From positions 1 through 24,978 of the forward strand of contig NZ_JAGYZD010000005.1 in assembly GCF_018371055.1 (NCBI RefSeq): a stretch of 24,978 bases of DNA, in the 5' to 3' direction. Below are positions 7,989 through 15,432 of the stretch, one piece after another (the stretch's first letter is position 1; every line of letters starts with the position of its first letter). The notes under the pieces are model-generated. The model did not search any database and was not told the origin of the DNA. It saw only the letters and a list, made by a program, of their open reading frames with translations. The translations under genes were made by a program, and so were the position numbers. The DNA comes from Finegoldia magna (lineage in GTDB: Bacteria > Bacillota > Clostridia > Tissierellales > Peptoniphilaceae).

Positions 7989-8888
7989 TTTTTTAAGTTT
8001 ATTAAGTCTGTAACTAACTCCAGATTTTGAAATCTTAGGAGTCATCATTTCTCCCAATTCTTTTAGTGAAACATCTGGATTTTCAATTCTAGCATACGCT
8101 AGTTCCAACAATAATGGATCTAGTGATTCCAAACCTATTGAATTTTCAATTTTTTCAATAATAAGTTTTTGCTTCAAAGCAGCATCTACAGTTTTGTTCA
8201 AATTTGCTGTTTCAAAATTAAATCTTCTATTGACATTGTTTTTGATATCTTTCAAAGCTCTTACATTTTCAAGTTTTAAAACACTATTATACGCTTTAAT
8301 TAAACTCAAAAAATCAGATATAGCTTCAGCTTCTTTTATATACAAAACGTAATTGTCGCTTCTTTCGAAAATAGATGATTTGATTCCAAAAGAATTGAGA
8401 ATATCTCGAACCTGATTACTAACATTTTCTTGTTTGAAAATCATCTCTAAATGATACATCTTTGATGGATCATAGCAAAAACCAGTCCCCAAAAAAGCTC
8501 CCTGCAAGAAACTTATTTTTTTGATATTTGTGTCGATAATTTCTTCATCGATTCCTGAATCAAAATCAAATGGACTAGTTGATGTGTGTGTATCATCGCA
8601 AAATTGTTTCGATATTTTCTCGTCAATTAGTATTTCGTATATATTTTTCTTTCTAAGATTGTTATTGTGAATAACTTTCATATCACATTCATAATTGTAA
8701 AGTTTTTTCAAATTAGCAAAAATTAGTCTTGCAACTGGATTGCTTTCTGTCTTTAAAGTAATCTTCACTCCCAATGAATTGTAATTCAAAGTCCCTATCG
8801 TCTTAGTAAAAGCTGAAAGCATCGCCAAAACATCATAATCGTCAAGATTTGTAATTATCTCAGTTTTAATATCAGATGAAAAGCTCAT
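7971..8888 (-). CDS. whiA: DNA-binding protein WhiA
   Basis: A 305-residue member of the WhiA family, conserved through Gram-positive bacteria. It combines an N-terminal LAGLIDADG homing-endonuclease-like fold without nuclease activity (about residues 1-195; opening SFSSDIKTEI and the FLQGAFLGTGF segment) with a C-terminal helix-turn-helix domain (about 220-300; ISKSGVSYRLNKLKKIA). In Streptomyces WhiA is a sporulation transcription factor; in Bacillus it affects cell division and chromosome segregation. The GTGAGG site is immediately before the ATG. It starts four bases after the Nudix gene, matching the common Firmicute neighbourhood, but RapZ and YvcK, normally between them, are not here. 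Confidence 0.93.
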   Translation of the reverse strand: MSFSSDIKTEIITNLDDYDVLAMLSAFTKTIGTLNYNSLGVKITLKTESNPVARLIFANLKKLYNYECDMKVIHNNNLRKKNIYEILIDEKISKQFCDDTHTSTSPFDFDSGIDEEIIDTNIKKISFLQGAFLGTGFCYDPSKMYHLEMIFKQENVSNQVRDILNSFGIKSSIFERSDNYVLYIKEAEAISDFLSLIKAYNSVLKLENVRALKDIKNNVNRRFNFETANLNKTVDAALKQKLIIEKIENSIGLESLDPLLLELAYARIENPDVSLKELGEMMTPKISKSGVSYRLNKLKKIADDL

Positions 8889-8892
8889 ATCC

Positions 8893-9297
8893 TCACCTTT
8901 TTTCTATATATGATTTGGCTGTTTTAATCATGTTTTTTTCTGCGCTGTGACGCACATATCTCAAAGCTTTGTCAGGATTCATAAAATCTCCTTCTGCAAA
9001 GCCCTCTTCTCTTTGTGGGATAATATTATTATCTTTCGTTACCATATAAAAATAGTGAACTGTTTTTAGAACTTTAGTGCCATCCATATGTCTGTATTTA
9101 TATTTTACATATCCAATATATTTTACAATTTCGGCTCTTAGTCCTGATTCTTCAAAAACTTCTCTAATTGCAGTTTGTTCTAAGCTTTCTCCTTTCTCTA
9201 CCCTACCTTTAGGAAGAACCCATTCACCACGGAACTTTTTAAGCACAGCAACATTACCATTATTGATAACAACCCCACCTGCACTTATTTCTTCCAT
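8893..9297 (-). CDS. Nudix hydrolase (YvcI-like)
   Basis: A 134-residue Nudix protein with a full box: GRVEKGESLEQTAIREVFEE followed by SGL fits GX5EX7REUXEEXGU. Such enzymes cleave nucleoside diphosphates linked to another group; common substrates are NTPs, capped RNA ends or nucleotide sugars, and the specificity here cannot be told. It lies directly upstream of whiA with a four-base gap, so the two are co-transcribed and probably coupled. In Bacillus a Nudix gene (yvcI) starts the whiA cluster, which supports orthology. An AGGAGGA site three bases from the ATG makes the start secure. Confidence 0.9.
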   Translation of the reverse strand: MEEISAGGVVINNGNVAVLKKFRGEWVLPKGRVEKGESLEQTAIREVFEESGLRAEIVKYIGYVKYKYRHMDGTKVLKTVHYFYMVTKDNNIIPQREEGFAEGDFMNPDKALRYVRHSAEKNMIKTAKSYIEKR

Positions 9298-9333
9298 ATA
9301 TCCTCCTGTATTTTATTTTGAAAATCTAATACT

Positions 9334-9339
9334 ATTATA
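9334..9339 (-). promoter_or_regulatory. -10 box of the likely Nudix-whiA promoter
   Basis: On the minus strand a perfect TATAAT lies about 40 bases before the Nudix start, in the divergent gap between this operon and xpaC. The -35 at the best spacing (TTTTAA) is poor; a good TTGACT further up is 22 bases away, too far for normal use. The -10 alone makes this the likely start of transcription. Confidence 0.4.
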
Positions 9340-9386
9340 AACTGAATTTAAAATATTTAAAAGTCAAAGCAAAATTTAAAAATTAT

Positions 9387-9420
9387 TTCATTTAATTTTC
9401 ACTACTATATATGATACAAT
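9387..9420 (+). promoter_or_regulatory. Candidate promoter region of xpaC-telA
   Basis: Two overlapping -10 candidates, TATGAT (9410-9415) and TACAAT (9415-9420), lie about 20 bases before the xpaC start. Upstream -35 candidates are weak (TTCATT at 9387-9392, 17 bases from the first; TTTAAT at 9391-9396, 18 bases from the second). A good ribosome site, AGGAAGGTG (9427-9435), follows. Confidence 0.4.
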
Positions 9421-9439
9421 AGTAGTAGGAAGGTGTGAA

Positions 9440-10519
9440 ATGAAGAAGAACAAATTAGAAGAATATATAGATAACGCTATAAGCGACAATGATTTTTCGA
9501 AAGTTGGAGAAATCATTGAAAAATCAATCGACATGGCATTGGATTTATCCAAAAACGGTCTAAATGTAGTTATGAATACATTTAATCTAAAACCTAAAAC
9601 TAAACAACAATACTTGGCAAATAATGACCCGAAGTTGGTCACTCAAAAAAAGATTAATCCCAAAAACTACTTTGCAATCAGAAACATAAGTTATGCTATA
9701 GGCGCTATGACTTTGTTTGGTTCGGTCGGATCGTTGACCCATAGTTTACCCGATCTGTTTTCTGGTATTATGATAAGTTTTGGATTTGGTGTTGTGGGTT
9801 TTTTGTCACATATACACGCATCAAAATTACAACGATTTTTAAGATACAAAACAGAAATTGGAGACAATAAAATTTTAAGCGTAGAAGATTTTGCATCAGC
9901 AGTTAATCTTCCTGTTGAAAAATGTAGTAAGGAACTAATTTATTTCATAAATAAAAGATACTTCCCTCAAGCTCGTGTTGTGGAAAACGGTCATTTATTT
10001 TTATTGGACAGGACAAGCTACGATGCATACAAAGCTCATTATTTAGATGAAAGCAAATCAGAAGAAAACCAAAAAGAGATTGAATCTAACAGAGATATTA
10101 CTAATTATATTACGATAACTGAAAATTTAATCACATCTGTTAAGGATTTTGATTTCAAACAAGATGTCATTAAATTAAAAGATTTGTTAGTATCAATAAA
10201 TAACCAAATTCAAAACGATAATTCTGATATAAACGGTCTGAATAAATTCGTAGATTATTATACGCCAACTGCAATAAATTTGGTGAAAAACTACATTCAA
10301 TTTGAAAATGAAAAGAATGATATATTAAGCGTAGAAAAATCAAAGGGCGACATTAAAAATGCCATTGAGAATATTAACAAAGCTTTTTCAAAATTATTAA
10401 CGGACTTGTATAGCGATGATATTCTCAATATTAACTCAGAAATAGAAGTAATGAATACTTTGTTATCTCAAGACGGATTGATTGAGAAGAATACAATGTT
10501 TAAGAGAGGTGCTAAATAA
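9440..10519 (+). CDS. xpaC: XpaC-like membrane protein (5-bromo-4-chloroindolyl phosphate hydrolysis family)
   Basis: A 359-residue protein. After a charged N-terminus there are two hydrophobic segments (about residues 78-100 and 105-126) forming a hairpin in the membrane, then SKLQRFLRYKTEIGDNKILS and a long soluble, largely helical region. This matches the XpaC family, named after a Bacillus gene that affects hydrolysis of the X-phosphate dye, although no phosphatase motif is visible and the biochemical role is unknown. The gene is followed with a TAATG overlap by telA, and the xpaC-telA (xpaC-yaaN) pair is conserved in Firmicutes, which strongly supports the call. The symbol is transferred by family and synteny. 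Confidence 0.78.
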   Translation: MKKNKLEEYIDNAISDNDFSKVGEIIEKSIDMALDLSKNGLNVVMNTFNLKPKTKQQYLANNDPKLVTQKKINPKNYFAIRNISYAIGAMTLFGSVGSLTHSLPDLFSGIMISFGFGVVGFLSHIHASKLQRFLRYKTEIGDNKILSVEDFASAVNLPVEKCSKELIYFINKRYFPQARVVENGHLFLLDRTSYDAYKAHYLDESKSEENQKEIESNRDITNYITITENLITSVKDFDFKQDVIKLKDLLVSINNQIQNDNSDINGLNKFVDYYTPTAINLVKNYIQFENEKNDILSVEKSKGDIKNAIENINKAFSKLLTDLYSDDILNINSEIEVMNTLLSQDGLIEKNTMFKRGAK

Positions 10520-11637
10520 TGGAAGATAAACCAATTAAATTGACATTAGATGTAGAAGAGCCTACACTAGATGAAGTCAAAGAAGATGAAGTTTTTTATC
10601 CAGAATTTGAACAAAAAGTTAATCTTACTCCTGAAGAACAAAAAACAGTTGATGAATTTGTAAAACAAATTGATTTGTCTAATTCCAATATAGTTTTACA
10701 ATATGGAGTAGGAGCACAAAAGAAAATTGCTAGTTTCTCTGAAAAAACTTTAAATTCAGTAAAGACAAAAGATCTTGGAGAAGTTGGTAATCTTTTATCT
10801 TCCGTTGTTACAGAATTAAAATCATTTGATGAAACTGAAGATAAAGGTGTGTTTGGTTTTTTCAAAAAAGGTGCAAATAAAATTACTGCTTTGAGAGCAA
10901 ACTACGAAAAGGCTGAAAAAAATGTAGATGAGATTTCAAAAATTTTAGAAAATCATCAAATTACTTTGATGAAAGATATTTCATTGTTAGACCAAATGTA
11001 TAAGCTAAATGAGCAATATTTTAAGGAATTAAGCATGTACATTCTTGCTGGACAAAAGAAATTGGATCAAGTAAGAAATGAAGAACTTCCAAATATGCTC
11101 AAAGAGGCCGAAAATTCTCCTAATTCTATCACTGCGCAAAAAGCAAATGATTTAAGAGATTTGGCTACTAGATTCGAAAAAAAATTACACGATCTTGAGC
11201 TTACGAGAATGGTGAGTTTGCAAATGGCTCCACAAATAAGAATGGTGCAATCTTCTAATGCTGTTATGGTTGAAAAAATCCAATCTACAATAGTGAATAC
11301 TATTCCTATTTGGAAAAACCAAATGGTTTTATCATTAGGTGTTTACCATAATTCTCAAGCAGCAGAAGCTCAAAAGAAAGTAACAGACTTGACTAATGAT
11401 TTGTTGCGTAAAAACGCTGACACATTGAAGATGAGTACGATAGAAACCGCAAAAGCTACTGAACGAGGAATTGTAGATGTGGAAACTATTAGACACACTA
11501 ACGAACAATTAATCAGTGCTTTGGACGAAGTTCGTAATATTCAAATTGAAGGTCATGAAAATAGAGTAAAAGCAAAGCAAGAATTAATGGCAATGGAACA
11601 AGAATTAAAAAACAGACTTTTGAATAAGCCTAATTAA
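10519..11637 (+). CDS. telA: TelA/YaaN-family protein (toxic anion resistance)
   Basis: A 372-residue soluble, mainly helical protein of the TelA family. It has the conserved central stretch with DQMYKLNEQYFKELSMYILA and the late region VEKIQSTIVNTIPIWKNQM, HNSQAAEAQKKVTDLTNDLL and LRKNADTLKM. Members were linked to tellurite or other toxic-anion tolerance and, in some species, to tolerance of cell-envelope antibiotics; the mechanism is unknown. The start ATG overlaps the xpaC stop (TAATG), so expression is coupled, and a strong terminator follows 6 bases after the stop. It has no transmembrane segment, so it may work at the membrane through XpaC. Confidence 0.85.
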   Translation: MEDKPIKLTLDVEEPTLDEVKEDEVFYPEFEQKVNLTPEEQKTVDEFVKQIDLSNSNIVLQYGVGAQKKIASFSEKTLNSVKTKDLGEVGNLLSSVVTELKSFDETEDKGVFGFFKKGANKITALRANYEKAEKNVDEISKILENHQITLMKDISLLDQMYKLNEQYFKELSMYILAGQKKLDQVRNEELPNMLKEAENSPNSITAQKANDLRDLATRFEKKLHDLELTRMVSLQMAPQIRMVQSSNAVMVEKIQSTIVNTIPIWKNQMVLSLGVYHNSQAAEAQKKVTDLTNDLLRKNADTLKMSTIETAKATERGIVDVETIRHTNEQLISALDEVRNIQIEGHENRVKAKQELMAMEQELKNRLLNKPN

Positions 11638-11643
11638 ATTTAC

Positions 11644-11674
11644 GGAGTGGTATTTATAATATCGCTCCTTTTTT
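11644..11674 (+). terminator. Rho-independent terminator after telA
   Basis: GGAGTGGTATT (11644-11654) pairs over 11 positions (two G-U) with AATATCGCTCC (11658-11668) around a TAT loop, followed by six T. It ends the xpaC-telA transcript. Confidence 0.85.
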
Positions 11675-11699
11675 GTTGAAAATTCTACTTCTTTATAAT
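11671..11699 (+). promoter_or_regulatory. Likely promoter of the DUF1576 gene
   Basis: A perfect TATAAT (11694-11699) lies 31 bases before the start codon. The -35 at 17 bases spacing is poor (TTTTGT, 11671-11676); TTGTTG at 15 bases is an alternative. It overlaps the T tail of the telA terminator. Confidence 0.45.
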
Positions 11700-11729
11700 A
11701 AAATATACTAAATATTTAATGGAGGTATT

Positions 11730-13004
11730 ATGAAAGAAAAAGTTTTTCACTCAATGGGAATATACAAACTTTTTTACTTATTATCAGCTATTTTGATGTT
11801 AGTATCTTTTTTGTTCAATTCTCCCACAGAAATTTTTACTGGTTTAATAACAATAATTAAAAGTCCTTGTACTTTAATTACAGACTACATGTACTTAGCG
11901 AATATTGGTGCAGCGTTTTTTAATGCGGGGTTGATTTGTTTATTATCAACACTATTGTCGTATAGTTTTAAGGTTGTTATCTCTGGTCCAGGAGTTGCGG
12001 CTATTTTTACAATGACCGGATTTGCTTTTTTCGGAAAAAATATTTTCAATACAATTCCAATAACAATTGGTGTATTGCTTTATGCTAAAATAGAAAACAC
12101 ATCAAAAGCATCTGTAATACTTCCAGCATTATTTGGTAGTGCATTAGGTCCTTTGGTCAGCGAAATCGCTTTTGACTTCAGCTTATCAATTGTTCATTCA
12201 ATTATAATAAGTTATCTAGTTGGAATAAGTATTGGTATTATTATGGTGCCTTTATCAGGAGCTTTTTTGAGATTCCACCAAGGTTATAATCTTTATAATA
12301 TGGGATTTACAGCTGGGATAATCGGTATGCTTTATGTAGGAATTTTAAGGATGTTTAATGTGAACATAAAATCTGTAAACATGGTATACCCAGTTAATGA
12401 TATTAGAATAATAATATTTTTGTATTTGCTTTTTATCTCAATATTTTTATTGGGATTTATCAAAAATAATATGTCTTTTCACGGTTACGAAAATATTATG
12501 TATAATTCAGGTAGATTAGCGACTGATTTTATATCACTTGATGGTTTGTACCAAACTATGATTAATATGGGCATAATGGGGCTTATAGCTACAACATATA
12601 TCATTATTGTGGGTGGTCATATAAGTGGCCCTATTATCGGCGGAATTTTTACTGTAACTGGATTTTCAGCATTTGGTAAACATCCTAAAAACACTATTCC
12701 TATTTTAATTGGTGTATTCTTGGCATCTATTTTGAATACATTTAATCCTCTATCAACATCTAGTCTTTTGGCAGCATTATTTGGAACGACACTTGCTCCT
12801 ATAGCTGGTGAATTTGGATTTTTCAGAGGTGTGTTGGCAGGATTTTTGCACATGGCAATGGTTCTAAATATAGGAGTGGTTCACGGCGGTGTTAATCTGT
12901 ACAATAATGGTTTTTCAGGAGGATTTGTAGCTGGAATTTTGGTTCCAGTATTTAGCGAAATGGATAATTTCTTAATGAGAGTGAGGTTAAAAAACGATGA
13001 TTAG
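11730..13004 (+). CDS. DUF1576-type polytopic membrane protein with internal duplication
   Basis: A 424-residue membrane protein with about ten hydrophobic segments, which I assign to the uncharacterised DUF1576 family from memory. It contains two related halves. Residues about 58-205 and 278-405 share the pattern GPxxxxIFTxTGFxxFGK, NTIPIxIGV, ALFGxxLxPxxxE and later HxGxNLYNxGFxxG. The glycine/proline-rich motifs next to membrane helices recall re-entrant loops of transporters and channels, so a transport role is plausible but unproven; no substrate can be named. A GGAGGT site precedes the ATG, and the 3' end overlaps the next gene by eight bases. It is probably expressed from its own promoter. 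Confidence 0.75.
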   Translation: MKEKVFHSMGIYKLFYLLSAILMLVSFLFNSPTEIFTGLITIIKSPCTLITDYMYLANIGAAFFNAGLICLLSTLLSYSFKVVISGPGVAAIFTMTGFAFFGKNIFNTIPITIGVLLYAKIENTSKASVILPALFGSALGPLVSEIAFDFSLSIVHSIIISYLVGISIGIIMVPLSGAFLRFHQGYNLYNMGFTAGIIGMLYVGILRMFNVNIKSVNMVYPVNDIRIIIFLYLLFISIFLLGFIKNNMSFHGYENIMYNSGRLATDFISLDGLYQTMINMGIMGLIATTYIIIVGGHISGPIIGGIFTVTGFSAFGKHPKNTIPILIGVFLASILNTFNPLSTSSLLAALFGTTLAPIAGEFGFFRGVLAGFLHMAMVLNIGVVHGGVNLYNNGFSGGFVAGILVPVFSEMDNFLMRVRLKNDD

Positions 13005-13341
13005 TAACGAAGAAAAAAAAGCTAAATTAATCGTGTCGGAAATTTTAAGTTATTTTTTCATGTACGACACAAAAAGTATAAGAATAGATTCAGAATTCAA
13101 AGACGATAAGTTAATTATAATTGCTGAAGGAATCCCCGCAAAAACTCCACAGCATCTTGAAGACATGACACGACTTATCAATGTTAGTAGATCTCCTCAG
13201 ATAGAAGATTACTACGCAAATTTATTGGGCTGGGAATCGGATTATAATGATATCAATTTACTTGGTTCAATGGTTGACTCTGGTATTATTTCTTATGATG
13301 GTAAAATTTTGAGTTTTTACGTTGAGCGTCATTTAATATAG
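12997..13341 (+). CDS. Small hypothetical protein coupled to DUF1576 gene
   Basis: I do not recognise this 114-residue protein. It has no signal peptide or membrane helix; the pattern is a helix (about 5-22), a beta hairpin (IRIDSEF and KLIIIAEG, about 27-45), a helical middle and two beta strands at the end (IISYDGKILSFYVERH). Its ATG overlaps the stop of the DUF1576 gene by eight bases, so it is very likely translated with it and could be a cytoplasmic partner or regulator. The length, the overlap, the GTGAGG site ten bases upstream and the terminator directly after its stop support a real gene. Confidence 0.7.
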   Translation: MISNEEKKAKLIVSEILSYFFMYDTKSIRIDSEFKDDKLIIIAEGIPAKTPQHLEDMTRLINVSRSPQIEDYYANLLGWESDYNDINLLGSMVDSGIISYDGKILSFYVERHLI

Positions 13342-13355
13342 TTTTTAAATAAAAT

Positions 13356-13393
13356 ACGGTAGTGTGATATTCCTCACACTACCGTTATTTTTT
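13356..13393. terminator. Bidirectional terminator between convergent operons
   Basis: A perfect 12-bp stem, ACGGTAGTGTGA (13356-13367) with TCACACTACCGT (13374-13385), around a TATTCC loop. A T-rich run follows on the plus strand (TATTTTTT), and the minus strand has ATTTTATTTAAAAA. It sits between the stop codons of the converging small hypothetical gene and the nupQ-like gene and can serve both. Confidence 0.9.
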
Positions 13394-13396
13394 CTA

Positions 13397-14332
13397 TTAT
13401 ATTGCTATATCGTCTTTTAAATATGGTATTCCATCTGCTGTCGGTGCTTTTGTTTTTCCTCCGAATAATATCAAAACAACTAATGTTGCTACATAAGGAA
13501 TCATTGATATTAGTTCTGAAGGTATTGGAAGATTTGTTCCACCTAATACAACAGATATTGATTGTGCAAATCCGAAAAACAAAGCTGCTAGCATAACACC
13601 TTGAGGAGTCCATTTACCGAATATTACTGTTACCAAAGCTATGAAACCTTGACCAGCTACTAATGCCGGGAAGAATGAAGATACCAATGATATTGACATT
13701 GTAGCTCCACCTAAACCTGCCATAAATCCAGAGAATAAAACTGCCATGTATCTAACAAAAAATACATTTATGTTTAATGTTTCTGCTGCTTTTGGATGTT
13801 CACCAACTGCAATCAATCTCATTCCCCATTTTGTTTTGTACATGAATATATAAATCAAGCACACCAAAACAAATACCAAGTATACTGTAACTGGAAGAGA
13901 AATTATATTCGCTAAGAATTTGTTTTCAATTCCATTAAATAAGACTGGAATCTTATATTGTGTTTCGATTGATTTAGTTTGAGTTGCTCCGTTAAAAAAT
14001 ATTCTTGAAACAAATAGTGCAACACCTGGTCCTAAATAGTTGATAGCTATTGCAGAAATAGTTTGATCTCCTGCAAATGAAATGGATACAATTGCGTGTA
14101 TCAATGAAAATACCATTCCACTAAGTCCACCGCACAAAAATGCTAGCCAAGGGTTATGTGTATAGTATCCCACAGTCGCTGCAATCAAAGCTCCGATTGT
14201 CATCATACCTTCAAGCCCGATGTTTGTAACTCCTGATTTTTCAGAAACCATTCCACCTAGTCCAGCGTATAAAATAGGAGTCGCATTGATTAATGTATTA
14301 CCTATTACTAATCCTAAAAGAACTAAGTTCAT
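13397..14332 (-). CDS. nupQ: Nucleoside ABC transporter permease (NupQ-like)
   Basis: A 311-residue inner-membrane permease of the branched-chain/ribose-type ABC permease superfamily (BPD_transp_2). Several hydrophobic helices flank the conserved segments EKSGVTNIGLEGMMTIGA near the start and WGMRLIAVGEHPKAAETLNI, the cytoplasmic loop that contacts the ATPase. It is the last gene of a bmp-ATPase-permease-permease operon that matches BmpA-NupOPQ of Bacillus and related nucleoside importers. Its ATG shares one base with the end of the other permease gene, showing tight coupling. Specificity for guanosine or other purine nucleosides is inferred from the operon type, not from residues seen here. 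Confidence 0.85.
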   Translation of the reverse strand: MNLVLLGLVIGNTLINATPILYAGLGGMVSEKSGVTNIGLEGMMTIGALIAATVGYYTHNPWLAFLCGGLSGMVFSLIHAIVSISFAGDQTISAIAINYLGPGVALFVSRIFFNGATQTKSIETQYKIPVLFNGIENKFLANIISLPVTVYLVFVLVCLIYIFMYKTKWGMRLIAVGEHPKAAETLNINVFFVRYMAVLFSGFMAGLGGATMSISLVSSFFPALVAGQGFIALVTVIFGKWTPQGVMLAALFFGFAQSISVVLGGTNLPIPSELISMIPYVATLVVLILFGGKTKAPTADGIPYLKDDIAI

Positions 14333-15432
14333 TATTTGCCTCCTTTATTTTTAAATCTCGATTTTATTATTCTAAACATCAATGGAATTGCAGTGAATAA
14401 AATTATTGTTCCCATAATTATGTTAATCATTTCAGTTGGCGCATGCAAAACTCTCTGAACATTAGCCCCACTGTATTTTAATCCACCGAAGAACAATCCA
14501 GAGAATATACATCCAATTGGATTATTGTTTGCAAGTAAACTTACTGCAAGTCCGTCAAATCCAAAATTTTCCATGCTGGATAAAGCTGAAATTGTGTATC
14601 TATATCCTAACACTTGAGTGATTCCACCAAGAGCACACACAGCTCCACTGATTGCCATAGATAATGTCAATTTATGGTTAACATCTATTCCACCGTATTT
14701 CGCTGCATCTTGGTTAAGACCCACAGCTTTTAATTCGTATCCCAAGTTTGTTTTCTTCAAAATATACCATAACAAAATTGCTGCAATTATTGCCAATATC
14801 AATCCCATGTGAATAGGTGCTTTGAAGAAGTTATCAATTGCTTTAGGAAGTCCTTTTACATTTTGCATCAATGTAATCTTCGCTGTTTCTTGAACTTCAT
14901 GAGTACCCATTGAGTTAGGTGCTTTGAATTTTGGATAGTTTGCAACCATGTTGTTTAAATAAAATGCAATCCAATTCAGCATTATTGTAGAGATAACTTC
15001 GTGGATTCCAAATTTTGCTTTCAAAAATCCAGCTAGTGCTCCAAAAGCTGCCCCAGCTAACATTCCCACAATTATTACTACAGGTACATGAATAAATGCT
15101 GGTAAGTGAAGATTATATCCCAATAAAAATGCTACCATTGTTCCAACAATGTATTGACCTTCTGCCCCGATATTGAATAAACCTGTTTTAAAAGCAAATG
15201 CAACGCCAAGTCCAGTAAATATAATTGGAATAGCATTTACAATTGTCCAACCAACATTCTTCGGTCTTTTAAATATTCCTTCAAGCATTAGCTTATATGC
15301 TTCTAAAGGACTATAACCTGCTAATACTAAAGCCAAGGCTCCAACTAATAAACCTATAACGATAGATAAAAGCATGAAGAATAGCTTGTTGTACTTTGTG
15401 AATATTGAAATTTGTTCATTGTTATTTTTCAT
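14332..15432 (-). CDS. nupP: Nucleoside ABC transporter permease (NupP-like)
   Basis: The second permease of the importer, about 366 residues, with multiple membrane helices. It shows the family motifs NIGAEGQYIVGTMVA (periplasmic-helix region) and LGYELKAVGLNQDAAKYGGI (ATPase-contact loop). It pairs with the NupQ-like permease to form the heterodimeric channel. I chose the ATG at 15432 because GGGGGTG lies six bases before it; a GTG at 15441 would add three residues but is itself part of that ribosome site. The start lies within the end of the ATPase gene (11-base overlap). Confidence 0.85.
   Translation of the reverse strand: MKNNNEQISIFTKYNKLFFMLLSIVIGLLVGALALVLAGYSPLEAYKLMLEGIFKRPKNVGWTIVNAIPIIFTGLGVAFAFKTGLFNIGAEGQYIVGTMVAFLLGYNLHLPAFIHVPVVIIVGMLAGAAFGALAGFLKAKFGIHEVISTIMLNWIAFYLNNMVANYPKFKAPNSMGTHEVQETAKITLMQNVKGLPKAIDNFFKAPIHMGLILAIIAAILLWYILKKTNLGYELKAVGLNQDAAKYGGIDVNHKLTLSMAISGAVCALGGITQVLGYRYTISALSSMENFGFDGLAVSLLANNNPIGCIFSGLFFGGLKYSGANVQRVLHAPTEMINIIMGTIILFTAIPLMFRIIKSRFKNKGGK

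Noticed and set aside
9298..9380. TTGACT at 9362-9367 as the -35 of the Nudix promoter
   Set aside because: It is 22 bases from the TATAAT box, too far for a sigma-A promoter, so only the -10 was kept.
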